From Elusimicrobiota bacterium (GTDB taxonomy: Bacteria > Elusimicrobiota > Elusimicrobia > 2-02-FULL-39-32), in assembly GCA_023249715.1 (NCBI GenBank), contig JAHFCA010000001.1, forward strand, positions 1 through 35,148: a DNA stretch of 35,148 nt, read 5' to 3'. The notes under the pieces were generated by a model. That model had not been told where the DNA came from. It worked only from the letters and a program-made list of their open reading frames with translations, and ran no database searches. Below, piece after piece: positions 24,988 to 32,982 of the stretch. A program made the position numbers and the translations under genes. Position 1 is the first letter of the stretch. The number at the start of each line of letters is the position of its first letter.

Positions 24988-25257
24988 ATGGCATTAACTA
25001 AAGAGAAAATAAAAACACTCATCGGGGAATTTCGTGTCCATGAAAAGGACACCGGGAACACATCTCAGCAAATTGCGCTTCTGTCGGAACAGATACAGGT
25101 TTTAACCGGGCATTTGAAACAATGTCCTAAAGATTTTGCTTCATTGCAGGGTCTCTTTAAAATGGTGGGTCATCGTCGTCGATTGCTCCACTATATTAAA
25201 AATGAGAATCCAGACCAGTATCAAAAGTTAATTTCGCGTTTAGACCTCAGAAAGTAA
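24988..25257 (+). CDS. rpsO: 30S ribosomal protein S15
   Basis: Primary 16S rRNA-binding protein of the 30S platform. The 89-aa length is exactly that of E. coli S15, and the sequence has the family pattern: MALTKEKIKTLIGEF at the start, DTGNTSQQIALLSEQI, and GHRRRLLHYIKNENPDQYQKLI. There is no Shine-Dalgarno; the region before the ATG is AT-rich and holds the likely promoter. The pair rpsO-pnp is conserved and, in E. coli, regulated by S15 itself and by PNPase. Confidence 0.97.
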   Translation: MALTKEKIKTLIGEFRVHEKDTGNTSQQIALLSEQIQVLTGHLKQCPKDFASLQGLFKMVGHRRRLLHYIKNENPDQYQKLISRLDLRK

Positions 25258-25288
25258 TCGCTCCCCAATAGCACTCCTACAAGCGATT
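25256..25288 (+). promoter_or_regulatory. Stem-loop in the rpsO-pnp intergenic region
   Basis: AATCGCT at 25256-25262 and AGCGATT at 25282-25288 form a perfect 7-bp stem with a 19-base loop. It includes the last bases of the rpsO stop codon. No T tract follows, so it is not a simple terminator. In E. coli a hairpin at the same place, upstream of pnp, is cut by RNase III as part of PNPase autoregulation; a similar role is an inference here. Confidence 0.45.
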
Positions 25289-25326
25289 CGGGTCTTCAAA
25301 AACTTAAATAAAAAGAGAGAGTGATT

Positions 25327-27513
25327 ATGTCATCAAATCCTTATAAATTAAAAATACCTTTTGGAGCCAAAGAACTAGAGATTGAAATTGGCAGAGTTGC
25401 CAAGCAGGCAAGCGGGTCCGCTTTAGTCCGGTTAGGGGAGACTGTTCTCTTGGTGACAGCGGCTGTGGCTTCCGAAGTAAAAGAAGGGCAGGATTTTTTT
25501 CCACTGACCGTAGATTATAGAGAAAGAACGTATGCGGCGGGAAAAATTCCGGGAGGTTTCTTTAAAAGGGAAACCCGCCCTCGTGAAAATGAAATTTTAA
25601 CTTCCCGATTAGTGGATCGGTCCATCCGACCGCTATTCCCAGAAGGTTTTAGGAATGCTGTCCAGGTGAATGTTTTGGTGCTCTCTTGCGATCAGGATAA
25701 CGATACCGATATTGCCTCTATTGTGGGAGCTTCCGCAGTAGTTTGCGTTTCTCAAGTTCCATTTAATGGTCCGCTAGGAGCTGTTCGGGTAGGATTAATT
25801 GATGGAAATTTTGTCATCAATCCAACTAACGCAGAGCAAAAAAACAGCACTTTGGATTTAGTGGTGGCGGGGAGTCCTAAAGGACTCATTATGATTGAAA
25901 GCGGCGCTTCCGAAGTGAGCGAAGAGAAGATATTGGAAGCTTTGGAAGTCGCTCAAAAAGAGATTTTAGCTATTTGCGCAGCTCTTGCGCCATTGATAAA
26001 AGAATGTGGCAAAGAAAAGATGAGTTTTGAAGCGCCGAAGGCGGATCCCAAAATGAAGAAGGCGGTGGAAGAGTCTGTACGCCCCAAAATTCGGGAACTG
26101 ATTCGCACTCCGGATAAAGCAAAGAGGGAAAATGCGTTTTCAGAAGTTAAAACAGCTATGATCCAATCTTTATCTGAAACCTATCCAGAGCAAGAACTGA
26201 TGATGGGGCAGATTATAGAAGATGTGCTCTATGTGGAATCCCGGGCGTTGGTTTTAAATGAGAAGGTTCGAACAGACGGCAGAGCCTGGGACCAGATTCG
26301 GCCCATTGCATGTGAAGTTGGAGTTTTGCCCAGAACCCATGGTTCTAGCTTGTTTACTCGCGGCCAAACACAAGCGTTGGTCACCGTGACATTAGGTACT
26401 CCGGATGACATGCAGATTATGGACGAATTAAAAGGAGAATATAAAGAACGATTTATGCTCCACTATAATTTTCCCGGTTTTGCTACCGGAGAGGCGAGAG
26501 GAGACCGTACTCCCGGAAGAAGAGAAATTGGCCATGGAGCGTTAGCCAGAAGATCTTTGTTGCCGTTGCTCCCTACGAGCGAGGAGTTTCCTTATACGTT
26601 GCGCGTCGTTTCTGAAATTTTGGAATCGAACGGTTCTTCTTCTATGGCAAGCGTCTGTGGCGGTTCGTTAGCCTTATTAGATGCGGGCGTCCCCGTGAAA
26701 TCGACCTGCGCGGGGATTGCTATGGGTTTAATTACAGATTTTAAGAATGAAGGTGGAAAAAAATACGCTATTCTATCGGATATTATAGGAATGGAAGACC
26801 ATTTGGGAGATATGGATTTTAAAGTTGCCGGATCCTCAAAGGGAATTACCGCTCTCCAAATGGATGTAAAGATTGAAGGGGTGACCTTAGAGATTTTAAG
26901 AGAAGCTGTGGCTCAGGCTAAAAAGGGCCGGGAACATATTATGGGGAAAATGAATGCGGTATTGGCCGAGCATCGCGCAGATCTTTCTGCATTTGCCCCT
27001 AAAATGATAGTCGTGACTATTCCTGTAGAAAAAATCGGAGCGCTTATAGGCCCTGGGGGAAAGAACATCCGTAAAATAATCGAAGAGAGCGGAGCGGAAG
27101 TGAATGTGGACGATGATGGCAAGGTTTCCATCTCTTCCAGCGATTCCGCTGCGGTAGAAAAGGCAAAAGATATGGTAGAATCTACCGTAGCTGAAGTAGA
27201 GATAGGAAAAGTCTACAAAGGGAAGGTAACGCGTTTAATGAGTTTTGGAGCCTTTGTGGAAGTGTTACCCGGAAAAGAAGGACTCGTTCACATTTCTCAG
27301 ATTGATGTTGCTAGGGTTGAAAAAGTGGAAGATGTTCTTAAAGAAGGGGACGAAATCACGGTGAAGTGTATTGAAATCGATGCTCAGGGGCGAGTTAATT
27401 TATCGAGAAAAGCGCTTTTGCCGGGAGGAGAAGAGCAGGGGGGAGAGTATTCTCCAAGACCGCGACCCAGCCGTCCTCCCTTTTCCAGAGATCGCGGCAA
27501 ATTTAGAAAATAA
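25327..27513 (+). CDS. pnp: Polyribonucleotide nucleotidyltransferase (PNPase)
   Basis: Phosphorolytic 3'-5' exoribonuclease and degradosome component. Two RNase PH-like domains are visible (about 10-145 and 310-540), the second with FTRGQTQALVTVTLG, FMLHYNFPGFATGE and the catalytic aspartates in GMEDHLGDMDFKVAG. A KH domain (IGALIGPGGKNIRKI) and an S1 domain (GKVTRLMSFGAFVEVLPGKEGLVHIS) follow, then an Arg/Pro-rich tail. I took the ATG at 25327 (728 aa), six bases after GAGAGA; a GTG at 25321 would add two residues. PNPase is the second gene of the rpsO-pnp pair. Confidence 0.97.
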   Translation: MSSNPYKLKIPFGAKELEIEIGRVAKQASGSALVRLGETVLLVTAAVASEVKEGQDFFPLTVDYRERTYAAGKIPGGFFKRETRPRENEILTSRLVDRSIRPLFPEGFRNAVQVNVLVLSCDQDNDTDIASIVGASAVVCVSQVPFNGPLGAVRVGLIDGNFVINPTNAEQKNSTLDLVVAGSPKGLIMIESGASEVSEEKILEALEVAQKEILAICAALAPLIKECGKEKMSFEAPKADPKMKKAVEESVRPKIRELIRTPDKAKRENAFSEVKTAMIQSLSETYPEQELMMGQIIEDVLYVESRALVLNEKVRTDGRAWDQIRPIACEVGVLPRTHGSSLFTRGQTQALVTVTLGTPDDMQIMDELKGEYKERFMLHYNFPGFATGEARGDRTPGRREIGHGALARRSLLPLLPTSEEFPYTLRVVSEILESNGSSSMASVCGGSLALLDAGVPVKSTCAGIAMGLITDFKNEGGKKYAILSDIIGMEDHLGDMDFKVAGSSKGITALQMDVKIEGVTLEILREAVAQAKKGREHIMGKMNAVLAEHRADLSAFAPKMIVVTIPVEKIGALIGPGGKNIRKIIEESGAEVNVDDDGKVSISSSDSAAVEKAKDMVESTVAEVEIGKVYKGKVTRLMSFGAFVEVLPGKEGLVHISQIDVARVEKVEDVLKEGDEITVKCIEIDAQGRVNLSRKALLPGGEEQGGEYSPRPRPSRPPFSRDRGKFRK

Positions 27514-27522
27514 AATTCTTTA

Positions 27523-27978
27523 ATGGTAGAAGTAGAAGAATTATCTTTTTACTATAAAAAGATGGTAGATTCTAACCTTCTGGAATTAGAAGTAGAGATT
27601 CCGGGTGGCAAGGTAACCTTAAAAAGACACGATCCCAATACTAATCCTAATAATTTAAGACGCCGCCGCACTGATTTTTTTCCTGAATTACTACAGTCCC
27701 ATATTCCAGACTCGCTTTCAGCTTCTTCCAAAGATTATAAACAAATTGTATCTCCCTTAAACGGAGTTTTTTATCGGTCCTCTTCTCCTCAGTCGGCAGC
27801 ATTTGTTAAAGAGGGAGAGACAGTTCAGCCTGGAACTACTTTGTGCATTATAGAAGCGATGAAAGTTATGAACGAGATTAAGGCCGATAGTTCCTGTAAA
27901 ATTGTTCAAATTTTGGTAGAAAATGGAAAGTCTGTTACGAAAGGACAAGCTCTTTTTAATTGTGATCCCATCGCTTAA
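27523..27978 (+). CDS. accB: Biotin carboxyl carrier protein of acetyl-CoA carboxylase
   Basis: Carries the biotin that shuttles carboxyl groups in the first step of fatty-acid synthesis. The C-terminal biotinyl domain has the canonical EAMKVMNEI motif, with Lys114 as the biotinylated residue, and the SPLNGVFYRSSSP strand before it. The N-terminal part has the LLELEVEIPGGKVTLKR pattern of AccB, and a Ser-rich linker lies between. At 151 aa it matches AccB (E. coli 156). The usual partner accC is not beside it; it sits between pnp and ftsK, which is uncommon. The start has no Shine-Dalgarno. A carrier of another biotin enzyme is possible but less likely. Confidence 0.93.
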   Translation: MVEVEELSFYYKKMVDSNLLELEVEIPGGKVTLKRHDPNTNPNNLRRRRTDFFPELLQSHIPDSLSASSKDYKQIVSPLNGVFYRSSSPQSAAFVKEGETVQPGTTLCIIEAMKVMNEIKADSSCKIVQILVENGKSVTKGQALFNCDPIA

Positions 27979-27997
27979 ATTTTATTCCCATTAATCT

Positions 27998-30205
27998 GTG
28001 GCAAATCGTACCCATTCCATAACACGCAAATCTAAAAAAGGAAAAAAACTTATTTGGGGAGCTTTTACGCTTATGGCGCTCTCCTTGTTTTTTATATTTG
28101 TATTGATATTTCCTGGAGTCTCCGGGAAGTTTGGCCATTGGAACCACGATCTATTGCTCCGTTTTTTCGGGTGGGCCTCGGTATTATTCCCTCTCTGGTT
28201 GGGTCATTTAGGGCTTTCCCGTTTATTCCAGCCAAAGAGAGTAGAACAATGGAAAGGGTCCGTATATTATCTTTCCTTACTTATTTTTACTTCCTGTATC
28301 TTAGCTTTTTTTCCATTGGGAAGCGGTCCCTCTGGGTTGGGGGGATTCCTGGGTCACTGGGTGTACCAATTCTTTGTCCAACAATTTGGCGCTCCTTTAA
28401 CTTTTATTATTTCTCTGAGCGTTTCACTCCTGTCTATGCTGTTACTATTAAAATTATCTCCTCTAGAAATAGCGCATGCTTTAAAAGACAAGATTTATTT
28501 TGATCTTTTGGAGTGGAAAGAAGAGAGAAAAAAGATAAACGAAAAGAAAATTCTGATTAAGAAATTAGATGAAAAATCTCCTCAAGAACGGAAAGAGTTC
28601 ATAAAATTAGAACCCTCAAAATTAAGCGACGGAAACGGTTCCCCCGTTAAAATTTATTATCCGGTTAAAAAAGAAGCTCCCCTGCTACCCAAAAAAACAG
28701 AGGGAGTGGCGCCAGCGCCCAAAGAAGGGAATGAAGTTCATTCCGACCCTTATCTAAATTATAGAATTCCAGAATCGGATCTGTTGAGCTCTTCCACGGA
28801 AAATTATGAGATTAATCAGGAAGAGCTGATCCAGAATGGCACGCTACTAGAAAAAACTTTAGAACAATTTGACGTGAATGCGAAGGTCATTGATATTCAC
28901 CCGGGTCCTGTGATTACTCGCTATGACATAACACCGGCTCCGGGGACGAGAGTTCAATCGATTGAGACTTTGGCGAACGACATCGCCTTGGCGATGAGGG
29001 CTCGCTCTCTGAGGGTATTGGCGCCTGTTCCCGGGAAAGCGGCGGTAGGAATAGAAATTTCAAACGCCAAGCCGGTTTCCGTCTATCTTAAAGAAATTGT
29101 GTCTTCTCCCATATTTCAAAATAGTTCTTATTCTATTCCTTTTGGCATGGGCAAAACCACAGAGGGAGAAGTGTATGCAACCGACTTATGCGCGACTCCT
29201 CATCTTTTAATTGCGGGAGCGACAGGGTCCGGTAAATCTGTTTCTATTCATGTATTAATTATGTCCATCCTCTATCGCTTTAAACCCGACCAAATTAAAC
29301 TTATGTTGATAGACCCTAAGAGATTGGAACTTTCCCTTTATGATGGAATTCCACATCTCTACGATCCTTCCTGCGACCCCGCTGATGTGAAAGTGATAAC
29401 ATCGTCTAAAGACGCGGTGCTCTCTTTGAAAAAATTAGTGCAGGTAATGGAAGAGCGGTATAAAAAGTTTGCTCAGTATGGAGTGCGCAATATAGACGGA
29501 TACAATGAAAAGGCGGTAAAAGAGACATTTCCGAAAGTACCCTATATTTTGGTGATTATTGATGAATTGGCTGATTTGATGGTGACCGTAGGCAAAGAAA
29601 TTGAAGATCTCATACAGAGATTGGCTCAAATGGCGCGAGCCGTTGGAATTCATTTGGCGTTAGCGACGCAACGGCCTTCTGTGGACGTGATAACAGGAGT
29701 GATTAAAGCGAATTTACCTTCTAGAATTGCCTTCCAAGTACTCTCTAAAATGGATTCTCGTGTTATTTTAGATACCCAAGGAGCTGAGAATTTATTGGGG
29801 AAAGGAGATATGCTTTATTTAGCAGCAGGAGCGGCCAAACCTATTCGATTGCAAGGGGCGTTTATTGCGGAAGGGGATGTCCACCGGGTCGTCGATTTTA
29901 TTCGGGTGCAAAATTGTCCTCCCTCTTATGAAATATTGATGCAAGAGAGCGAAGACAATTCTGTTCTTGAGAGCGAAGATAATAAAAGATTGTTGATTCG
30001 CGCCGCTAAGGTGATTCGCGATACGGAAAAAGTTTCGGGAGATCTCCTGAGAGCCGATAGAGAAATTGGTTCTCGTTATGACTGGGCATTGACGTTGCTT
30101 AAGAAAAAAGGACTCATTGAAAAACCCCAGGATACCAACCGCTGGAAAATTTATTTTGACCGTCTTGGCGAGTTTCTTGCTGCAGTAGAAAGCAAGGAAG
30201 AATGA
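27998..30205 (+). CDS. ftsK: DNA translocase FtsK/SpoIIIE family
   Basis: Septum-located motor that pumps DNA during chromosome segregation. Four N-terminal transmembrane segments (within about 18-152) are followed by a short charged linker, the alpha/beta motor with Walker A GATGSGKS (407-414) and Walker B ILVIIDEL (517-524), and ATQRPSVDVITGVIKANLPSRI. The C-terminal gamma domain (about 660-735) is winged-helix sized but does not show the usual QRRLRIGYNRAARL motif. At 735 aa it resembles the short SpoIIIE/SftA-like forms, not the 1329-aa E. coli protein. The start is GTG at 27998. The next gene overlaps its stop (ATGA). Confidence 0.96.
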   Translation: MANRTHSITRKSKKGKKLIWGAFTLMALSLFFIFVLIFPGVSGKFGHWNHDLLLRFFGWASVLFPLWLGHLGLSRLFQPKRVEQWKGSVYYLSLLIFTSCILAFFPLGSGPSGLGGFLGHWVYQFFVQQFGAPLTFIISLSVSLLSMLLLLKLSPLEIAHALKDKIYFDLLEWKEERKKINEKKILIKKLDEKSPQERKEFIKLEPSKLSDGNGSPVKIYYPVKKEAPLLPKKTEGVAPAPKEGNEVHSDPYLNYRIPESDLLSSSTENYEINQEELIQNGTLLEKTLEQFDVNAKVIDIHPGPVITRYDITPAPGTRVQSIETLANDIALAMRARSLRVLAPVPGKAAVGIEISNAKPVSVYLKEIVSSPIFQNSSYSIPFGMGKTTEGEVYATDLCATPHLLIAGATGSGKSVSIHVLIMSILYRFKPDQIKLMLIDPKRLELSLYDGIPHLYDPSCDPADVKVITSSKDAVLSLKKLVQVMEERYKKFAQYGVRNIDGYNEKAVKETFPKVPYILVIIDELADLMVTVGKEIEDLIQRLAQMARAVGIHLALATQRPSVDVITGVIKANLPSRIAFQVLSKMDSRVILDTQGAENLLGKGDMLYLAAGAAKPIRLQGAFIAEGDVHRVVDFIRVQNCPPSYEILMQESEDNSVLESEDNKRLLIRAAKVIRDTEKVSGDLLRADREIGSRYDWALTLLKKKGLIEKPQDTNRWKIYFDRLGEFLAAVESKEE

Positions 30206-30885
30206 CCTCGATTCCCTTCTATAAACAACTAACCGCAACTCTGGTTTTGCTCTGTTTTGGATTTTTAGCTACGGCTGCTTCTATGACCGTTGAGGGGCTG
30301 AAGGCCGAAATGAAAAAGTCCTATCAGGCCTGTAAATCGATTCAATTTAATTATGCGCAATCTGTCCGATCGACCATGTCGAATGAAATAAGATCTAGCT
30401 CCGGCACGTTTTATTTTAAGAGTCCAAACCTGCTAAAGATTGAGCAAAAATCTCCTGAGCAACAATGGATTGTTTGCAATGGAAATAAGGTTACCGTCTA
30501 TACTCCCCGGTTTAAACAAGCCACTCGCTATTCGTGGGAGGCTTGGGCCGAAGGGAACTTTTTTCTTTTATGTTTAACCGGGTCCAAGGAATCACTGGAA
30601 AAATTGGAAAAAGGGTATCAATGGACGATTGAAAATAAAGAGGCTCCGGAAAGTTTTGAGTGTTTAGAAGTGCACTTGGAACCCGCACATGATAAAATAG
30701 AAAACGGTTCTCTGCGGTTGTGGGTGCATAGAGCGGATTTTTTTCTAAGAAAAATAGAATGGTGTGGAGAGAATGGTTTGAGTTTTACGACCGATTTAAA
30801 AGATTTAATTGTGAACCCGGAATTAAAAAAGTCTTTATTTAATTTTAAAGAAGAGCCCACGGTAGAAATATTTAATATCAAATAA
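30202..30885 (+). CDS. lolA: LolA-like outer-membrane lipoprotein carrier
   Basis: Predicted periplasmic protein (227 aa) with a signal peptide: basic YKQ, a hydrophobic run at about 11-25, and a likely cleavage near ATAAS. The mature part has the LolA pattern: an N-terminal helix, then YAQSVRSTM, SSGTFYFKSPNLLKIEQKSPEQQWIVCNGNKVTVYTP (shown in parts by its YFKSP and VCNGNKVTVY elements), and later WVHRADFFLRKIEW. LolA ferries lipoproteins from the inner to the outer membrane. It overlaps ftsK by 4 bases and is followed by rodZ. Sequence divergence leaves open a related lipoprotein-sorting domain protein, but position beside ftsK is common for lolA. Confidence 0.82.
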   Translation: MTSIPFYKQLTATLVLLCFGFLATAASMTVEGLKAEMKKSYQACKSIQFNYAQSVRSTMSNEIRSSSGTFYFKSPNLLKIEQKSPEQQWIVCNGNKVTVYTPRFKQATRYSWEAWAEGNFFLLCLTGSKESLEKLEKGYQWTIENKEAPESFECLEVHLEPAHDKIENGSLRLWVHRADFFLRKIEWCGENGLSFTTDLKDLIVNPELKKSLFNFKEEPTVEIFNIK

Positions 30886-30886
30886 T

Positions 30887-31660
30887 ATGGCAGAACTTTT
30901 TAATGTAAAAGTGCAAGATCTATTAAAACAGGAAAGAGAAAAAAAGAAAATTTCTCTGGATGAAATTCATCAAAAAACAAAAATTTCTATTGCCTGTTTA
31001 AAGTGGATAGAACAAGGGGAGTGGCAACAATTCCCGGCTTCCGTCTATGGGGTGGGGTTTTTAAGAAAATACGCTCAATGTGTGGGATTGTCGGGAGATG
31101 AAGTTGTCTCTTTATATGAAAGTGAAGTGGCGAACTTAAAAAAAATGTCCGCAAAAAATCAAACAGAAGAGAAGAAGGCGCATGCGAAATTTCGCAATAG
31201 TGACCCGCAGGGGTTAGTTATTTTAATTCTATTATTCGTTTTAGGATTTATTCTATTTATACTCATTAGAGACAATTTAATTAAAAAGGGAAAATCAAAG
31301 GGTGCGGTGGAACAGAAGAATCAAACAGAAGATTCGCGGGTAAATAGATTCTCGGAGCTGATTTTAGCCGCAAAAGCGGAGGGGAGTGTGTGGCTGAGAG
31401 TGGTTGGAGATGGGAAGCAACTCTTTCAAGGATTTTTGAGCCAGGGCATGGAAAACCAATGGAAAGCCAAAAATGATTTTGTTATTCGCATTGGAAATGT
31501 GCCCGCGATTACCGTAACCCTAAACGGAAAAGAAATTCCAATAAAAGCAGGCGCGGTAAAGGGAGTGAATGAGCTGAAGATTGATTCTAAATTTCTAAAG
31601 GATGGATCTCTTTCTCCAATAAAATATATTTTAAATAAAGATAAGGGGAACGGCGGATGA
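30887..31660 (+). CDS. rodZ: RodZ-like cytoskeletal helix-turn-helix membrane protein
   Basis: Bitopic inner-membrane protein that links MreB to the elongation machinery. It has a cytoplasmic HTH_25 domain (about 5-80, with ISLDEIHQKTKIS and YGVGFLRKYAQCVGL), a Lys/Glu linker, one transmembrane helix (109-127), and a periplasmic DUF4115 domain (about 160-235, with SVWLRVVGDGKQLFQG and VTLNGKEIPI). The 257-aa length is at the short end of the family (E. coli 337). It begins 2 bases after the lolA-like gene and its stop overlaps pgsA (ATGA). The domain order is diagnostic. Confidence 0.93.
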   Translation: MAELFNVKVQDLLKQEREKKKISLDEIHQKTKISIACLKWIEQGEWQQFPASVYGVGFLRKYAQCVGLSGDEVVSLYESEVANLKKMSAKNQTEEKKAHAKFRNSDPQGLVILILLFVLGFILFILIRDNLIKKGKSKGAVEQKNQTEDSRVNRFSELILAAKAEGSVWLRVVGDGKQLFQGFLSQGMENQWKAKNDFVIRIGNVPAITVTLNGKEIPIKAGAVKGVNELKIDSKFLKDGSLSPIKYILNKDKGNGG

Positions 31661-32292
31661 ATTTACCTAACAAATTATCTCTCATGCGGGTTTTGCTGGT
31701 TCCTATTTTTATGGTGTTTACCATTATTGACAATGTTTGGACCCGGCTTTTTGCTCTGATTATTTTTATTGCGGCGGCGTTGACGGATATTTATGACGGC
31801 TATGTGGCCAGAAAATGGGGGCTGATTACGACTTTTGGGAAATTTATAGACCCCTTAGCCGACAAATTTTTGATATCGGCCGCTCTCATTTGTTTTGTGG
31901 ATTTAAAAGAGATTCATGTTCCCGCATGGATGGTAGTCTTAATTATTGGAAGAGAATTCTTAATTACAGGGTTAAGACTGGTGGGGGCTTCTAAGGGAGT
32001 GATTATTCCGGCGGATAAATCGGGTAAATTTAAGACGACGTCTCAGATTATTTCCATTATTATGATTCTTATTATTCTTTGCGTTAATTCTTTGTTAAAC
32101 CATTTTTATGGGGTGGAGGCCCCGGACCTTTTAAATTTGAGCGGCGGGTATTATTTTGGAGGTTGGATTTTAAACTGGCTCCCTTATTGGCTTATCTTTA
32201 TTACCACTCTTTTAACTTTAATCTCCGGGATAAACTATCTCTACAAAAACCGTTATCTCTTTTCTGAAGACTTAAAATCTAAAAATATTTAG
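31657..32292 (+). CDS. pgsA: CDP-diacylglycerol--glycerol-3-phosphate 3-phosphatidyltransferase
   Basis: Integral membrane CDP-alcohol phosphotransferase that makes phosphatidylglycerol phosphate from CDP-diacylglycerol (the CdsA product) and glycerol 3-phosphate. The family motif D-x2-D-G-x2-A-R-x8-G-x3-D-x3-D is complete, with D44, D47, D65 and D69. The N terminus NLPNKLSLMRVLLVPIF is typical. At 211 aa it is slightly longer than E. coli PgsA (182 aa) through an insert in the C-terminal half. pgpA, which encodes the next enzymatic step, follows. Confidence 0.94.
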   Translation: MNLPNKLSLMRVLLVPIFMVFTIIDNVWTRLFALIIFIAAALTDIYDGYVARKWGLITTFGKFIDPLADKFLISAALICFVDLKEIHVPAWMVVLIIGREFLITGLRLVGASKGVIIPADKSGKFKTTSQIISIIMILIILCVNSLLNHFYGVEAPDLLNLSGGYYFGGWILNWLPYWLIFITTLLTLISGINYLYKNRYLFSEDLKSKNI

Positions 32293-32306
32293 GCCGATTT
32301 ATTCTT

Positions 32307-32822
32307 ATGGGTTCTTTTTTAAATTTTAGCGCTCTTGTTTTAGCTACAGGGTTTGGGGCAGGGTTTTTGAATTTAAGAACTCTATTTAAAAAGCTGCCGA
32401 TTCCTTCTCGCTGGACTGGGGCGGGTTTGTGGGGAACGCTGCTGGGAGCCGGATTCGTTCTTTTGGGGTTTCCTCTGCATGGCCCTAAAGCGGGGATGGC
32501 TCTTGGCTTGACCACCTTGCTCGCTTACTTTAGCGCCGACCGCGCGGAAAAAATATTTAAGATTAAGGACGACTCTAGAATTATTTGCGACGAGATCATT
32601 GGTTTTATTTATTGCGTTTGTTTTTTGCCTCCCGTTATAGATCGTAGAACCTGGGGCTGGGTTTTAATCGCGGCTATCCTATTATTCCGGCTATTGGATG
32701 TTTGTAAATGGCCTTTTAAAAATATTCAAAATATTGAGGGCGGATGGGGAATTCTTCTTGACGATCTGTTCGCCGGCCTAGGGGTGAACCTCCTGCTTCA
32801 AATAGTTTTACGAATACACTAG
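32307..32822 (+). CDS. pgpA: Phosphatidylglycerophosphatase A
   Basis: Dephosphorylates phosphatidylglycerol phosphate, the product of the preceding pgsA. The PgpA core is recognised by IKDDSRIICDEIIGF (D95, E96) and by LFRLLDVCKWPFKNI followed by GGWGILLDDLFAG (D152, D153). The 171-aa length equals the E. coli protein (172). The hydrophobic N-terminal half is divergent. The TAG stop at 32820-32822 is made of the first bases of the palindromic element that follows, so the last residues may differ from an ancestral form. The start has no Shine-Dalgarno. Confidence 0.9.
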   Translation: MGSFLNFSALVLATGFGAGFLNLRTLFKKLPIPSRWTGAGLWGTLLGAGFVLLGFPLHGPKAGMALGLTTLLAYFSADRAEKIFKIKDDSRIICDEIIGFIYCVCFLPPVIDRRTWGWVLIAAILLFRLLDVCKWPFKNIQNIEGGWGILLDDLFAGLGVNLLLQIVLRIH

Positions 32823-32982
32823 TTTATGCTGATAAAGTCATTCCTACTGCGGTTTTGGCTTTTGGTTTTTCTCTTCGCAAATTTTTTTTACCATACCTAG
32901 TCAGTATGGTAAAAAAATTTTGCTTCGATAAAAATCCAAAATCCAAAACCTCGCTACGGAAGCACTTTATCAGCATAAACTA
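32820..32982 (+). mobile_element. 163-bp imperfect palindrome, MITE-like
   Basis: The two ends are a perfect 19-bp inverted repeat: TAGTTTATGCTGATAAAGT at 32820-32838 and its complement at 32964-32982. The arms continue as an imperfect inverted repeat (GGTTTTGG.TTTTGG on the left, its complement on the right) into a central stem TTTTTTTACCATAC / GTATGGTAAAAAAA around the loop at 32897-32903. The outermost TA at each end could be a TA target duplication, the mark of IS630/Tc1-mariner-type elements. It carries no gene of its own. The sequence could fold into one long hairpin. Element class is inferred from structure; no second copy is in the window. Confidence 0.7.

Noticed and set aside
32855..32905. 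TTG at 32855 as start of the M48 gene
   Set aside because: It would encode 17 residues from the left arm and loop of the palindrome with no ribosome-binding site; the ATG at 32906 is a better candidate, though it also lies in the element.
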